Assembly (NCBI RefSeq): GCF_007489275.1
Contig: NZ_VLNR01000010.1
Coordinates: 49,029 to 113,028 of the forward strand
Direction: 5' to 3'
From: Aquimarina algiphila
GTDB lineage: Bacteria > Bacteroidota > Bacteroidia > Flavobacteriales > Flavobacteriaceae
DNA: 64,000 nt
In this document: positions 27,778 to 38,790 of the stretch, piece by piece
How the letters are laid out: every line of letters starts with the position of its first letter
Position numbering within the stretch: the stretch's first letter is position 1
Position numbers and translations under genes: made by a program
The notes under the pieces: generated by a model
Database searches by the model: none
Seen by the model: the letters and a program-made list of their open reading frames with translations, nothing else
What the model was told of the DNA's origin: nothing

Positions 27778-28683
27778 ATGGAACAGATGGAATATCATAA
27801 TCCTGTTTTACTTAAGGAAACCGTTGGTGGTTTGGCGATCAAGCCAGATGGGGTTTATGTTGATGTTACGTTTGGAGGAGGAGGTCATTCTAATGAAATA
27901 TTAAAACAATTAGGTCCAGAGGGAAAACTATATGCATTTGATCAAGATCAAGACGCTTTGAGTAATGCAATTGATGATGATAGGTTCACTTTGATCAATG
28001 AAAATTTTAGGTTTATTAAAAGATTTCTAAGGTTTTATGGAATCCGAAAAGTAGATGGTATTCTTGGGGATTTTGGAGTTTCTTCTCATCAGTTTGATGT
28101 TGCAGACAGAGGTTTTTCTACAAGGTTCGAAGCCGATTTAGATATGAGGATGAATCAAAATGGAGAAGTGTCGGCTTATCATATAATTAACGAATATGAT
28201 GAGTCAGATTTAAAAGTAATGTTTTTGCAATATGGTGAGTTACGCAATGCGCCTAAACTGGCAAGAGCAATAGTTGGAGCAAGAAAAGAAAGTCCTATTA
28301 AAACGAGCGTGGAGTTAAAAGAGGTGTTGAAGCCATTTTTACCAAAACATAAAGAGCATAAGATTTTAGCCCAGATTTATCAAGCAATTCGTATTGAGGT
28401 AAATCAAGAAATTGAAGTGTTAAAGGAGTTTTTAGAACAAACTACAGAATTGTTGGATGAAGGAGGGAGAATTAGTTTAATCTCATATCATTCTTTAGAA
28501 GATAGATTGGTAAAACGATTTATTCGCAATGGGATGTTTGAAGGTGAACCAGAAAAAGATTTATATGGTAATGTGTCAGTACCATTTAAAAAAATAGGAG
28601 GATTAATTGTTCCTGATAGTGAAGAGGTTAAAGTGAATAATAGAGCACGAAGTGCTAAACTTAGAATAGCAGAAAGAATTTGA
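27778..28683 (+). CDS. rsmH: 16S rRNA m4C1402 methyltransferase
   Basis: A 301-residue Rossmann methyltransferase (MraW). MEYHNPVLLKETV at the start, the SAM-binding VDVTFGGGGHSNEIL, GDFGVSSHQFD and the C-terminal ISYHSLEDRLVKRF and RARSAKLRIAER are all family marks. It methylates N4 of C1402 in the ribosomal decoding site. Its stop overlaps the TTG start of ftsL by four bases. Confidence 0.97.
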   Translation: MEQMEYHNPVLLKETVGGLAIKPDGVYVDVTFGGGGHSNEILKQLGPEGKLYAFDQDQDALSNAIDDDRFTLINENFRFIKRFLRFYGIRKVDGILGDFGVSSHQFDVADRGFSTRFEADLDMRMNQNGEVSAYHIINEYDESDLKVMFLQYGELRNAPKLARAIVGARKESPIKTSVELKEVLKPFLPKHKEHKILAQIYQAIRIEVNQEIEVLKEFLEQTTELLDEGGRISLISYHSLEDRLVKRFIRNGMFEGEPEKDLYGNVSVPFKKIGGLIVPDSEEVKVNNRARSAKLRIAERI

Positions 28684-28991
28684 AACAGACAATCTATGAC
28701 ATATTAAAAGGAAAATTTTTGATTGCAGATGATGCAATGAAAAATTGGAGAATGTTATTGTTTCTTTCTTTTTTGGCGATAGTAATGATTGCCAGTTCTC
28801 ATAATGCAGAGAGCAAAGTACACGAAATTGCCAGATTGAATAATGAAGTAAGAGAATTAAGAACACAATTTGTGGATGGAAAGACTGAATTAATGAGATT
28901 GAAAATGGAATCATCTATAATCAAAAAGATGACACAAAAAGGATTAAAACGCCCGGCAAGGCCTCCAAGAAAAATAATAGTAAAAAATTAA
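28680..28991 (+). CDS. ftsL: FtsL-like division protein
   Basis: A 103-residue single-pass protein with a basic cytoplasmic N-terminus, a membrane helix near residues 24-40 (MLLFLSFLAIVMIASS) and a periplasmic leucine-zipper coil (IARLNNEVRELRTQF). Position between rsmH and ftsI and topology identify it as the Bacteroidota FtsL counterpart, a scaffold for FtsQ/FtsI/FtsW at the septum. Sequence identity to other FtsL is naturally low. TTG start overlaps the rsmH stop. Confidence 0.85.
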   Translation: MKQTIYDILKGKFLIADDAMKNWRMLLFLSFLAIVMIASSHNAESKVHEIARLNNEVRELRTQFVDGKTELMRLKMESSIIKKMTQKGLKRPARPPRKIIVKN

Positions 28992-28997
28992 GTTGTT

Positions 28998-30992
28998 TTG
29001 GCAATAAAAGAGAAAAACATATTAAATAGGTTGTACTTCATAGCAGCATGTATGTTTGTTTTTGCCATTGCGGTATTGGCAAAACTGGTAAATATACAGT
29101 TTGTAGAAGGAGATATGTATCGTAAAAAAGCTCAAGAAAGAGTTTTTAAAACTTTTGATATACCAGCCAATAGAGGTAATCTTTATGATAGTAAGGGTAA
29201 TTTGCTAGCTACATCAGTTCCTAAATATGATATAAGATTTGATGCACTTACTGTAAACGAAAAAGATTTTAGAAAATATATTAAACCACTTTGTGAAGCA
29301 TTATCCAAAGAATTTGGAAAACCTGTTTCATATTATGATAAAATTATTAGAGTAGCTAGAGATAATAAAAACAGATACTTGTTGCTTCGAAGAAATTTAG
29401 GGTATTCTCAATATATGAGAGTTAAAAAATTTCCTTTGTTTGAGTTCGGTGCAAATAGAGGGGGGGTAATTGTTGAGCAGCGTACAATAAGAGAGCATCC
29501 TATTGGGAAAATTGCAGAACGCACGGTTGGGTATGAAAGAAGAGATGAGCAAGGATATTATACTAGAGTAGGTTTAGAAGGTGCGTATGGCCCTTTTTTA
29601 AGAGGGAAAGAAGGAAAAAGAAAGAAACAAAAGATAGCAAAAAATCAATGGAAACCTATAGGCGATGATAATGAGGTAGAGCCTCAGGATGGATTTGATG
29701 TGGTTTCAACTATTGATGTAAATATTCAGGATATATCACATCATGTACTATTAGGACAACTTGAAAAATTCGAAGCAGAACATGGTACTGTTGTAGTAAT
29801 GGAAACAAAAACCGGAGAGATAAAAGCAATATCTAACCTTGGGCGTACCAAAGCAGGGAAATATTATGAGAAACTAAATTACGCAGTAGGAGAGTCTCAT
29901 GAGCCAGGGTCTACCTTTAAATTAATGACTATGGTAGCAGCTTTAGAAGATAGGGTTATTGATTCGAGTTATGTTGTGGATACAGAAAATGGTCGTGTAA
30001 AGTTTTATGATAGGGTTGTAAAAGATTCTAAGTGGGGAGGATATGGAAAAATATCCGCTGCAAGAGCATTCGAGCTGTCTTCAAATACAGCTTTTGCAAA
30101 AATGATTAATGAAAATTATAAAGATAACCCAAGAAAGTTTGTTGATCGATTGATTAATATGGGATTAGGAGAAACACTCGGACTAGCAATTAAAGGAGAA
30201 GGAAAACCAAAGATTCCTTATCCAGGAGATGATGATTGGTATGGCACTACTTTGCCTTGGATGGCGCATGGATATGGTGTTGCAATTACTCCTTTACAAA
30301 CTTTAGCTTTTTATAATGCTATTGCAAATGATGGTGAAATGGTAAAGCCAAGGTTTATCAAAGAAGTAAAAACCTGGGATAAGACGAGAGAAAGATTTGA
30401 TAAAGAGGTTTTAAACCCTACGATATGTTCTAAAACAACAGCAAAAATAGCACAAGAAATGATGAAGAATGTTGTGAAGAGAGGTACGGCAGACAATATT
30501 CTTACAGATAATTTTGGAATAGCCGGTAAAACAGGTACATGTTGGGGTAATTATGGTAGAGATAAAGAACGAGAATATATCTCATCTTTTGCAGGATATT
30601 TTCCAGCAGATGACCCTATTTATTCTTGCATTGTTGTAATTCATAAACCGAATAAGAAAAAAGGATATTACGGAAGTGAAGTGGCAGCTCCTGTTTTTAA
30701 GACTATAGCAACAAAAATATATAATGATATACCAGTGATTGACGAGGTATCATATGCAGCGATTGAGAGTAATTCAGTTGTGAATAGTTATGAGAAATAT
30801 TATGAGAATGCTCGAAAATATAAAACCATAATGCCTAATGTAAAAGGGATGCCCGCAATGGATGTTATTTCACTTTTAGAAAATATGGGGCTTAAAGTGG
30901 AGCTAAAAGGATCAGGAACTGTAAAGAAGCAGTCTATAGAGCCGGGAACCAAAGTGAAAATAAATCAAAAAATAAGATTAGAGCTATCGTGA
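28998..30992 (+). CDS. ftsI: Septal peptidoglycan transpeptidase (penicillin-binding protein) with PASTA domain
   Basis: A 664-residue class B penicillin-binding protein. It has an N-terminal membrane anchor, a dimerisation domain (ANRGNLYDSKGNLLAT) and a transpeptidase with SxxK in EPGSTFKL, SxN in SSNTAF and KTG in AGKTGT. One PASTA domain follows at the C-terminus (MPNVKGMPAMDVISLLENMG). It crosslinks septal peptidoglycan, paired with FtsW. The start is TTG. The last four bases overlap the GTG start of murE. Confidence 0.95.
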   Translation: MAIKEKNILNRLYFIAACMFVFAIAVLAKLVNIQFVEGDMYRKKAQERVFKTFDIPANRGNLYDSKGNLLATSVPKYDIRFDALTVNEKDFRKYIKPLCEALSKEFGKPVSYYDKIIRVARDNKNRYLLLRRNLGYSQYMRVKKFPLFEFGANRGGVIVEQRTIREHPIGKIAERTVGYERRDEQGYYTRVGLEGAYGPFLRGKEGKRKKQKIAKNQWKPIGDDNEVEPQDGFDVVSTIDVNIQDISHHVLLGQLEKFEAEHGTVVVMETKTGEIKAISNLGRTKAGKYYEKLNYAVGESHEPGSTFKLMTMVAALEDRVIDSSYVVDTENGRVKFYDRVVKDSKWGGYGKISAARAFELSSNTAFAKMINENYKDNPRKFVDRLINMGLGETLGLAIKGEGKPKIPYPGDDDWYGTTLPWMAHGYGVAITPLQTLAFYNAIANDGEMVKPRFIKEVKTWDKTRERFDKEVLNPTICSKTTAKIAQEMMKNVVKRGTADNILTDNFGIAGKTGTCWGNYGRDKEREYISSFAGYFPADDPIYSCIVVIHKPNKKKGYYGSEVAAPVFKTIATKIYNDIPVIDEVSYAAIESNSVVNSYEKYYENARKYKTIMPNVKGMPAMDVISLLENMGLKVELKGSGTVKKQSIEPGTKVKINQKIRLELS

Positions 30993-32452
30993 CAGAGTTA
31001 AAAGATATTCTATATAAAGTAGCGATTAATGCTGTTGTAGGTGATACAAAAACTAGCGTTAATAAAATCGAATTCGATTCTAGAAAAATAGGGCGGGATG
31101 ATGTGTTTGTGGCTATTAGAGGATTGGTCTCAGATGGGCATGACTTTATTGAAAAAGCTATTAATCAGGGAGCATTAGCGGTGATTTGTGAAAAAATACC
31201 GGATGTTACGGTTAATGGAGTTACTTATGTAGAAGTAGAAGATACACAGTCTGCATTAGCAATAATGGCTTCTAATTATTTTGACACTCCTTCAGAAAAC
31301 CTAAAATTAGTTGGAGTAACAGGAACTAATGGAAAAACAACGATTGCAACATTGTTATATCAACTTTTTAAGAAAGCCGGTTTTAAAGTAGGATTGTTAT
31401 CAACGGTAAAAGTTATGGTTGATGTAGAAGAATATAAGGCAACACATACTACTCCTGATTCTTTGGCTATCAATTATTATCTAAAGGAGATGAATGAAGC
31501 AGGTGTTGAATATTGCTTTATGGAAGTAAGTTCTCATGGGATTCATCAAAAACGTACTGAAGGACTTGAGTTTGCTGGAGGAATTTTTACGAATTTGTCT
31601 CACGATCATTTGGATTATCACAATACATTCAAAGAATATCGCGATGTGAAAAAAGTATTCTTTGATGGTTTATCTGCAAAAGCTTTTGCTTTAGTAAATA
31701 AAGATGATAAAAATGGAGCTTTTATGCTTCAGAATACCCATGCAAAACAATACACCTATGCTTTAAAATCATATGCCGATTATAGAGGTCAAATCTTAGA
31801 AAATAGTCTAGAGGGATTGTTGCTTAAGCTTAATGATAATGAGGTTTGGGCAAAGCTTATAGGTAGTTTTAATGCGTATAACTTATTGGCAATTTTTGGA
31901 GCGGCAGAGTTGCTAGGACTCGAGACGTTAGAAACACTTCAATTATTAAGTGAATTACAAAGTGTGAGCGGTAGATTTCAATATTTGATTTCAGAGCAGA
32001 AGATTACAGCAATAGTGGATTATGCACATACTCCGGATGCATTAAAAAATGTACTGGAAACCATTAATGATATTCGAACAAATAATGAAACTCTGATTAC
32101 GGTTGTTGGATGTGGAGGGGATAGAGATAAGATGAAACGCCCTGTGATGGGTAACATTGCTGCGAGACTTAGTAACAAAGCGATTTTTACTAGTGATAAT
32201 CCCAGAACAGAAAATCCAGAGCAAATTATTGCAGATATAGAAAAAGGAGTAGAACCACAAGATTATAAAAAAACACTTTCTATTACAGATAGAAAACAAG
32301 CGATTAAAACCGCCTGTCAATTGGCAGAAAAAGATGATATAATTCTTATTGCAGGAAAAGGGCATGAAACATATCAGGAAATTAATGGAGAACGAAATGA
32401 TTTTAATGATTTTGAAATTGTTAGAGAAGAACTAAAAAAACTAAACAAATAA
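30989..32452 (+). CDS. murE: UDP-MurNAc-L-Ala-D-Glu:meso-diaminopimelate ligase
   Basis: A 487-residue Mur ligase with ATP loop GVTGTNGKTT, a carbamylated-Lys region (TPDSLAINYYL, SSHGIHQKRTEG) and the C-terminal DNPRTENPEQI. The DNPR motif is the marker of enzymes that add meso-diaminopimelate instead of lysine. It carries out the third amino-acid addition in peptidoglycan precursor synthesis. GTG start, coupled to ftsI by a GTGA overlap. Confidence 0.96.
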   Translation: MTELKDILYKVAINAVVGDTKTSVNKIEFDSRKIGRDDVFVAIRGLVSDGHDFIEKAINQGALAVICEKIPDVTVNGVTYVEVEDTQSALAIMASNYFDTPSENLKLVGVTGTNGKTTIATLLYQLFKKAGFKVGLLSTVKVMVDVEEYKATHTTPDSLAINYYLKEMNEAGVEYCFMEVSSHGIHQKRTEGLEFAGGIFTNLSHDHLDYHNTFKEYRDVKKVFFDGLSAKAFALVNKDDKNGAFMLQNTHAKQYTYALKSYADYRGQILENSLEGLLLKLNDNEVWAKLIGSFNAYNLLAIFGAAELLGLETLETLQLLSELQSVSGRFQYLISEQKITAIVDYAHTPDALKNVLETINDIRTNNETLITVVGCGGDRDKMKRPVMGNIAARLSNKAIFTSDNPRTENPEQIIADIEKGVEPQDYKKTLSITDRKQAIKTACQLAEKDDIILIAGKGHETYQEINGERNDFNDFEIVREELKKLNK

Positions 32453-32495
32453 ATCCTTTTGTGTTTGTAGAGAGAATATAAAAAGGTAATGACTT

Positions 32496-33725
32496 ATGCT
32501 ATACTATTTATTTGAATATTTGGAAAGCGAATACCAGTTCCCCGGGGCAACGCTGTTTCAGTTTATAACTTTTAGAGCTGCAATGGCGATTATACTGTCG
32601 TTATTAATCTCTACAATTTATGGTAAGCGCATTATAGGTTTTCTTCAAAGAAAACAAATGGGAGAAAGTATTCGTGAGTTGGGATTAGATGGTCAGGCAG
32701 AAAAGGCAGGAACTCCAACTATGGGAGGTATCATTATTATTTTGGCAACTCTTGTTCCTGTATTGTTATTTGCTAAACTGGATAATATATATGTCATACT
32801 GTTAATTGTTACCACATTATGGATGGGAGTGATTGGTTTTACAGATGATTATTTAAAAATTAAAAGAAAAGATAAGGAAGGGCTTGCTGGGAAATTTAAG
32901 GTTATTGGTCAAGTAGGATTAGGACTTATCGTAGGGTGTACTATGTATTTTCATAGTGATATTACCATTAAAGAAGAAAAAGCTAATTCTGATGTAGAGC
33001 AGGTTGCTAGTTCTGAAGAGAGCTCAGATTTTAATCCAGCTATTAAGTCTACAAAAACAACAATACCATTCCTCAAAAATAATGAATTCGAATATTCCAG
33101 TTTGATTACCTGGATCAGTCCAGATCTCGTTAAATATGCTTGGTTAATATTTATACCTATTGTGATTTTTATTGTCACTGCGGTTTCAAACGGAGCCAAC
33201 CTTACTGATGGGATTGATGGATTGGCTGCAGGTTCATCAGCAATAATGGTATTGACATTAGCACTGTTTGCATGGGTTTCGGGTAATATCATATTTTCAG
33301 ATTATCTCAATGTAATGTATATACCTAATTCTGGAGAGATGACCATATTTATAGCAGCATTTGCAGGGGCTTTGGTAGGCTTTTTATGGTACAATACGTA
33401 TCCTGCGCAGGTTTTTATGGGGGATACAGGAAGTTTGACTATAGGAGGAATTATAGCAGTTATTGCAATTGCAATACGTAAAGAATTTTTGATCCCTATC
33501 ATATGCGGAATCTTTTTTATAGAAACCTTATCAGTAATGATGCAGGTAAGCTGGTTTAAGTATACTAAAAAAAAGCATGGAGAAGGAAGGAGAATATTTT
33601 TGATGTCTCCTTTACATCATCACTATCAGAAGAAAGGAATACATGAAAGTAAGATTGTTTCCAGGTTTTGGATTGTTGGGATTTTTCTGGCAATTATTGC
33701 TGTGATTACGCTTAAGGTGAGATAG
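32496..33725 (+). CDS. mraY: Phospho-MurNAc-pentapeptide transferase
   Basis: A 409-residue polytopic enzyme that makes lipid I. GTPTMGGI, the FTDDYLK Mg site, [12 protein letters not shown] and the [11 protein letters not shown] loop are all present. Compared with the 360-residue enterobacterial enzyme there is an extra hydrophilic segment of about 50 residues between membrane helices ([19 protein letters not shown] region), as commonly seen in Bacteroidota. Gap of 43 bases after murE, 1 base before murD. Confidence 0.96.
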   Translation: MLYYLFEYLESEYQFPGATLFQFITFRAAMAIILSLLISTIYGKRIIGFLQRKQMGESIRELGLDGQAEKAGTPTMGGIIIILATLVPVLLFAKLDNIYVILLIVTTLWMGVIGFTDDYLKIKRKDKEGLAGKFKVIGQVGLGLIVGCTMYFHSDITIKEEKANSDVEQVASSEESSDFNPAIKSTKTTIPFLKNNEFEYSSLITWISPDLVKYAWLIFIPIVIFIVTAVSNGANLTDGIDGLAAGSSAIMVLTLALFAWVSGNIIFSDYLNVMYIPNSGEMTIFIAAFAGALVGFLWYNTYPAQVFMGDTGSLTIGGIIAVIAIAIRKEFLIPIICGIFFIETLSVMMQVSWFKYTKKKHGEGRRIFLMSPLHHHYQKKGIHESKIVSRFWIVGIFLAIIAVITLKVR

Positions 33726-33726
33726 T

Positions 33727-35061
33727 ATGAAAAGGTTAGTGGTATTAGGTGCAGGAGAGAGTGGAGTTGGAACCGCAATTTTGGGTAAAAAGAAAGGATT
33801 CGATGTTTTTGTTTCTGATAAGGGAACAATTACAGATTATTATAAAGAAGTTCTTAGAAATTTTGAAATCGAATGGGAGGAACAACAACATACAGTATCT
33901 AGGATTATAAATGCAGATGTGGTTATGAAGAGTCCGGGGATTCCTGATAAAGTAGCACTGGTACAGCAACTACTTGAAAAAGGAATTCACGTAGTATCTG
34001 AAATAGAGTTTGCTTTTGGATTTACTGCTGCGCAGATTGTGGGTATTACAGGAAGCAATGGAAAGACAACAACAACTATGCTTACTCATTATATACTCCA
34101 GCAGGGAGGGTTGGATGTAAATATGGCAGGCAATATTGGAGATAGTTTCGCAAAACAAGTGACAGAGAAAGATGCTCCTTTTTATGTGTTAGAATTAAGT
34201 AGCTTTCAGCTGGATGGTATTAAAGAGTTTGCGCCTCATATTGCGATTCTTACCAATATCACTCCAGATCATTTGGATCGATATGACTATAAATTTGAAA
34301 ATTATATCGCTTCAAAATTTAGAATTGCAATGAATCAAAAAGAAGATGATTACTTTATTTATGATGCAGATGATAAGGTAATTGTAGAGTATTTAGAGAA
34401 GTATCCCATTCGCTCAAAATTACTACCATTTTCTTTGACAAAAAGAGTGGAAAACGGAGCTTATTTAGAAAAAAATAATATAACAATAACAATAGACAAC
34501 AACAAAATCATCATGCCAACAGAAAACTTAGCATTAAAAGGAAATCACAATGTGAAAAATGCCATGGCCGCCGCTACGGTATCACAATTGTTGAAAATTA
34601 GAAAGACTACCATTCGAGAGTGTTTAGAGAACTTTCATGGAGTAGAACATAGGTTGGAAAATGTATTGAAAATTAATAATGTACAATATATTAATGATTC
34701 AAAAGCAACCAATGTAAATGCAACTTTCTATGCATTAGATGCTATGAAATCTGCAACAGTATGGATTGTAGGAGGAGTAGATAAAGGTAATGATTATACA
34801 GAGTTGTTTTCTTTGGTTAATGAGAAAGTGAAAGCAATTATTTGTTTAGGAGTGGATAATTCTAAAATCATAAATGCGTTTGGCAATTGTGTTGATGATA
34901 TCGTAGAAACACAATCAATGAAAGAAGCGGTAAAAATGGCATATAAAATAGCTGAGAGAAATGAAAATGTTCTATTATCTCCTGCGTGTGCAAGTTTTGA
35001 CCTGTTTAAAAATTATGAAGAAAGAGGTCGACAGTTTAAAGAAGCTGTTAGAGAATTATAG
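33727..35061 (+). CDS. murD: UDP-MurNAc-L-alanine:D-glutamate ligase
   Basis: A 444-residue Mur ligase with the short N-terminal Rossmann domain (VVLGAGESGVG), ATP loop GITGSNGKTTT, ITPDHLDRYD and NDSKATNVNAT in the C-terminal half. It adds D-Glu, the second residue of the stem peptide. It sits in the usual dcw place between mraY and ftsW. Confidence 0.96.
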   Translation: MKRLVVLGAGESGVGTAILGKKKGFDVFVSDKGTITDYYKEVLRNFEIEWEEQQHTVSRIINADVVMKSPGIPDKVALVQQLLEKGIHVVSEIEFAFGFTAAQIVGITGSNGKTTTTMLTHYILQQGGLDVNMAGNIGDSFAKQVTEKDAPFYVLELSSFQLDGIKEFAPHIAILTNITPDHLDRYDYKFENYIASKFRIAMNQKEDDYFIYDADDKVIVEYLEKYPIRSKLLPFSLTKRVENGAYLEKNNITITIDNNKIIMPTENLALKGNHNVKNAMAAATVSQLLKIRKTTIRECLENFHGVEHRLENVLKINNVQYINDSKATNVNATFYALDAMKSATVWIVGGVDKGNDYTELFSLVNEKVKAIICLGVDNSKIINAFGNCVDDIVETQSMKEAVKMAYKIAERNENVLLSPACASFDLFKNYEERGRQFKEAVREL

Positions 35062-35120
35062 TCCGGTAAAAATACGATGAAGTATAGATTTAAAATTGAA
35101 GAATGAAATAATACATAATA

Positions 35121-36326
35121 ATGACTAAAGTATTAGCAAATATAAAAGGAGATAAAATGATATGGGCAATCGCTGCTTTGCTGGCATTGTTTTCGTTTCT
35201 ACCTGTGTATAGCGCTAGTAGTAATTTGGCATACTTGTATGGTGGAGATGGAGATACCTTTAGTTTTTTGGTAAAACACTTTGTTCATCTCGTTTTAGGG
35301 TTTTTGATTATATATGGAGTACATAAAATACCATATCATTATTTTAAAGGACTTTCTATAATCATGATACCAATGGTAATCGTGTTGTTGTTGGTTACAT
35401 TAGCACAGAATACTTCAGGAGGGGGGACAAATGCAAGTAGATGGATTCGTTTACCTTTTGTAGGAGTTGGTTTTCAGCCTTCTACTCTGGCAGCAGTAGT
35501 TTTGATGTCTTATGTAGCTAGATATCTTTCAAAAATTAAAAATGAATACGTTTCTTTTAAGGAAACATTATTGCCACTTTGGATGCCAGTTTTTCTGGTG
35601 CTTATGTTGATTTTACCAGCAAACTTTTCTACTGCAGCGATTATATTTTCTATGGTTATTATGTTGGTGTTTTTGGGAGGATATCCATTAAAATACATTT
35701 CGGTCATTTTAGGATCGGGGCTTTTGATACTTACTTTTTTTATTCTTTTTGCAAAGGCATTTCCAGGTGTTTTTCCAAATAGAGTTGATACTTGGGTAAG
35801 TAGAATAGAAAATTTTACTGATGATAAAGATACACAGGAGGATTATCAAATCGAGCGTGCAAAAATAGCTATCGCCAGAGGAGGAGTGATAGGAACAGGG
35901 CCTGGTAAAAGTGTACAGAGAAACTTTTTACCACAGTCATCATCAGATTTTATTTATGCCATAATAGTTGAGGAATGGGGATTTGTAGGAGGTGTTTTTT
36001 TAATGCTGTTATATATATTGTTATTACTTAGGTTGGTCATTGTAGCTCATAAAAGTGTAGATGTTTTTGGGAAATTATTGGTTATCGGAGTTGGACTTCC
36101 CATTGTCTTTCAGGCACTAATAAATATGGGAGTCGCTGTAGAATTATTTCCGGTTACTGGGCAAACGCTTCCACTTATTAGTAGTGGAGGGACATCAATT
36201 TGGATGACGTGCCTAGCTATTGGTATTGTACTAAGTGTAAGTAGTAAAAGAGAAGCAATTATAAAAGAAGAGCAAATAAAAGAAAAGGAAGAAAATCCAT
36301 TAGAAGTATTGAGTGAAGTTTTATGA
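35121..36326 (+). CDS. ftsW: Septal glycosyltransferase FtsW (SEDS family)
   Basis: A 401-residue SEDS protein with about ten membrane helices. YSASSNLAY near the start, [15 protein letters not shown], the VEEWGFVGG loop and [17 protein letters not shown] are family signatures. It polymerises lipid II at the septum together with the FtsI protein encoded upstream. Its last four bases overlap the start of murG (ATGA). Confidence 0.94.
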   Translation: MTKVLANIKGDKMIWAIAALLALFSFLPVYSASSNLAYLYGGDGDTFSFLVKHFVHLVLGFLIIYGVHKIPYHYFKGLSIIMIPMVIVLLLVTLAQNTSGGGTNASRWIRLPFVGVGFQPSTLAAVVLMSYVARYLSKIKNEYVSFKETLLPLWMPVFLVLMLILPANFSTAAIIFSMVIMLVFLGGYPLKYISVILGSGLLILTFFILFAKAFPGVFPNRVDTWVSRIENFTDDKDTQEDYQIERAKIAIARGGVIGTGPGKSVQRNFLPQSSSDFIYAIIVEEWGFVGGVFLMLLYILLLLRLVIVAHKSVDVFGKLLVIGVGLPIVFQALINMGVAVELFPVTGQTLPLISSGGTSIWMTCLAIGIVLSVSSKREAIIKEEQIKEKEENPLEVLSEVL

Positions 36327-37435
36327 GTAAAGGATTGAAGGTTATATTATCTGGAGGAGGAACAGGAGGGCATATCTATCCTGCAATTGCTATTGCAAAT
36401 GAAATACGCAATAGATATCCTGATACTTCTGTTTTGTTTGTAGGAGCTAAAGACCGCATGGAAATGCAAAAAATACCTCAGGCAGGTTATGAAATTGTAG
36501 GGCTATGGATTAGTGGTATTCAAAGAAGGTTAACATTAAGTAATCTTTTGTTTCCTATTAAATTGATAAGTAGTCTTTGGAAATCTAAAAGAATAATTAA
36601 AAAATTTAACCCTGATATCGTTATTGGTACAGGAGGATTTGCAAGCGGACCATTGTTGAAAATGTCGAATTCGAGAAAAATTCCTACTGTGCTTCAGGAA
36701 CAAAATTCTTTTCCTGGAATAACGAATAAATGGTTGTCAAAAGGAGCGAATAAAATTTGCGTTGCTTATGATGATATGGAACGTTTTTTTCCGAAAGAGA
36801 AAATAATAAAAACTGGTAATCCAGTACGTCAGGATTTGTTGCAGATAGAGGGTAAAAGAGAAGAAGCAATCAAAAAGTATGATCTAAGCAATGATAAGAA
36901 AACCATTTTAGTCTTGGGAGGCAGTTTGGGTGCAAGAAGAATTAATCAGTTAATCGAGAAAGAACTTGATTTTTTTGGTGAGAAAGAAGTACAGGTGCTT
37001 TGGCAATGTGGGAAGTTATATTATTCAGAATATAAAACATATAATGATCATAAGGATGTGCAAGTACATCAGTTTTTAGATACTATGGATTTGGCATATG
37101 CTGCAGCTGATATTATTATATCAAGAGCGGGAGCGAGCTCGGTTTCAGAATTATGTATTGTAGCAAAACCAACAGTGTTTATCCCATCTCCTAATGTAGC
37201 CGAGGATCATCAGACTAAAAATGCACAAGCTATTGTAGATCAAAATGGTGCAATAATGCTAAAAGAGAGTGAGTTGGATGTAAATTTTGAGTCTGAAATT
37301 TCAGAATTGTTAACATCAAAAGATAAGCAGATAAAGCTTTCTAAAGCTATAAAAGAGTTAGCGTTGCCTAAAGCAACGTCTAGTATAGTGGATGAGATTG
37401 AAAAATTAATTGAAGATAAAATTACTAGGAATTAA
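36323..37435 (+). CDS. murG: UDP-GlcNAc:undecaprenyl-PP-MurNAc-pentapeptide transferase
   Basis: A 370-residue GT-B glycosyltransferase that turns lipid I into lipid [18 protein letters not shown] is the N-terminal G loop; [11 protein letters not shown] and [11 protein letters not shown] are the nucleotide-sugar motifs of the C-terminal half. Coupled to ftsW by a four-base overlap. Confidence 0.97.
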   Translation: MSKGLKVILSGGGTGGHIYPAIAIANEIRNRYPDTSVLFVGAKDRMEMQKIPQAGYEIVGLWISGIQRRLTLSNLLFPIKLISSLWKSKRIIKKFNPDIVIGTGGFASGPLLKMSNSRKIPTVLQEQNSFPGITNKWLSKGANKICVAYDDMERFFPKEKIIKTGNPVRQDLLQIEGKREEAIKKYDLSNDKKTILVLGGSLGARRINQLIEKELDFFGEKEVQVLWQCGKLYYSEYKTYNDHKDVQVHQFLDTMDLAYAAADIIISRAGASSVSELCIVAKPTVFIPSPNVAEDHQTKNAQAIVDQNGAIMLKESELDVNFESEISELLTSKDKQIKLSKAIKELALPKATSSIVDEIEKLIEDKITRN

Positions 37436-37443
37436 AAGTGTAA

Positions 37444-38790
37444 ATGAATACTAGTTTAGACAACATACAAAATATATATTTTATCGGTATTGGCGGTATT
37501 GGTATGAGTGCACTTGCTCGATATTTTAAATTCCTTGGTAAAAATGTAGGAGGATATGATAAAACGCCTACTCAGATTACTGTTGATTTACAGAAACTAG
37601 GTGTTGATATTCATTTCGAAGATAATATTGATCTTATTCCTAAAGTATTTTTAAATAAAGAAAATACATTGATTGTGTATACTCCGGCTATTCCCAAGGA
37701 TCATAAAGAATTTGTTTATGTGCAGGATAATGGATTTCTGATTCAGAAGAGAGCAGAGGTTCTGGGGATAATTACCAAAGATGTGTATACACTTGCGGTA
37801 GCTGGTACTCACGGTAAGACAACCACTACTGCAATTCTTGCTCATTTGCTTAAAGAAAGTGGAGCTAAGGTGACTGCATTTTTAGGAGGTATAAGCGAAA
37901 ACTACAATTCTAATCTGGTATTAGAAGGAAATGAAGTTGTGGTGGTAGAGGCAGATGAATTTGATAGATCATTTTTGCAATTATACCCTGATATTGCAGC
38001 AATCACTTCGATGGATGCAGATCATTTGGATATTTATGAGGAAGAAAATGCATTAGAAGAATCATTTATAGAATTTTCATCCAAAGCAAAGGATCATCTT
38101 TTAGTGTGCAATGGATTGCCACTTTCGGGAATTACTTTCGGAATCGAAGATGACTCAGATTATTGTGCTCAGGATATAAAAATAGATAATGGAACATATA
38201 TTTTTGATTTAAAAACTCCTCACGAACTCATTAGGGATTTGCATTTAAACCTGCCAGGTAGACACAACTTGTTAAATGCTATTACGGCCTTTGCTATAGC
38301 AACGCTTTACGGCTCCCCGACCGGGCCTTTGGCAAAGGCTTTATTTTCCTTTAAGGGGGTTCAAAGAAGGTTTAGTTATCAAATTAAAACAGATAATTTG
38401 GTGTATGTAGATGATTATGCACATCATCCAACAGAAATTAATGCCTTGCATCAGGCGGTACGAGAAATGCATCCTGATAAAAAGGTATTAGCGGTTTTTC
38501 AACCACATTTATATAGTAGAACAAGAGATTTTGCAGCAGATTTTGCAACAAGCCTAAGTCAGTTTGATCAATTGTTGCTTTTAGATATATATCCAGCCAG
38601 AGAATTGCCTATAGCAGGAGTAACCTCTGATTGGTTATTGGATATGATAAATATTGAGAATAAAAAAATAATAAAAAAAGAACATCTAATAAAAGAAATA
38701 ACAGGAAGTAATGCCGAAGTTGTGTTAACAATAGGAGCAGGAGATATAGGAGAAGAAGTGAATGGCATAAAAGAAGCTTTGTTGGTATGA
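37444..38790 (+). CDS. murC: UDP-N-acetylmuramate:L-alanine ligase
   Basis: A 448-residue Mur ligase with N-terminal FIGIGGIGMSALAR, ATP loop VAGTHGKTTT, EADEFDRSF and VDDYAHHPTEI, the marks of MurC. It adds the first amino acid of the peptidoglycan stem. Its stop overlaps the ftsQ start (ATGA). Confidence 0.97.
   Translation: MNTSLDNIQNIYFIGIGGIGMSALARYFKFLGKNVGGYDKTPTQITVDLQKLGVDIHFEDNIDLIPKVFLNKENTLIVYTPAIPKDHKEFVYVQDNGFLIQKRAEVLGIITKDVYTLAVAGTHGKTTTTAILAHLLKESGAKVTAFLGGISENYNSNLVLEGNEVVVVEADEFDRSFLQLYPDIAAITSMDADHLDIYEEENALEESFIEFSSKAKDHLLVCNGLPLSGITFGIEDDSDYCAQDIKIDNGTYIFDLKTPHELIRDLHLNLPGRHNLLNAITAFAIATLYGSPTGPLAKALFSFKGVQRRFSYQIKTDNLVYVDDYAHHPTEINALHQAVREMHPDKKVLAVFQPHLYSRTRDFAADFATSLSQFDQLLLLDIYPARELPIAGVTSDWLLDMINIENKKIIKKEHLIKEITGSNAEVVLTIGAGDIGEEVNGIKEALLV

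Noticed and set aside
32940..33110. MraY extra loop as a novelty
   Set aside because: An added hydrophilic loop in this place is commonly seen in Bacteroidota MraY; likewise the long acidic FtsZ tail.
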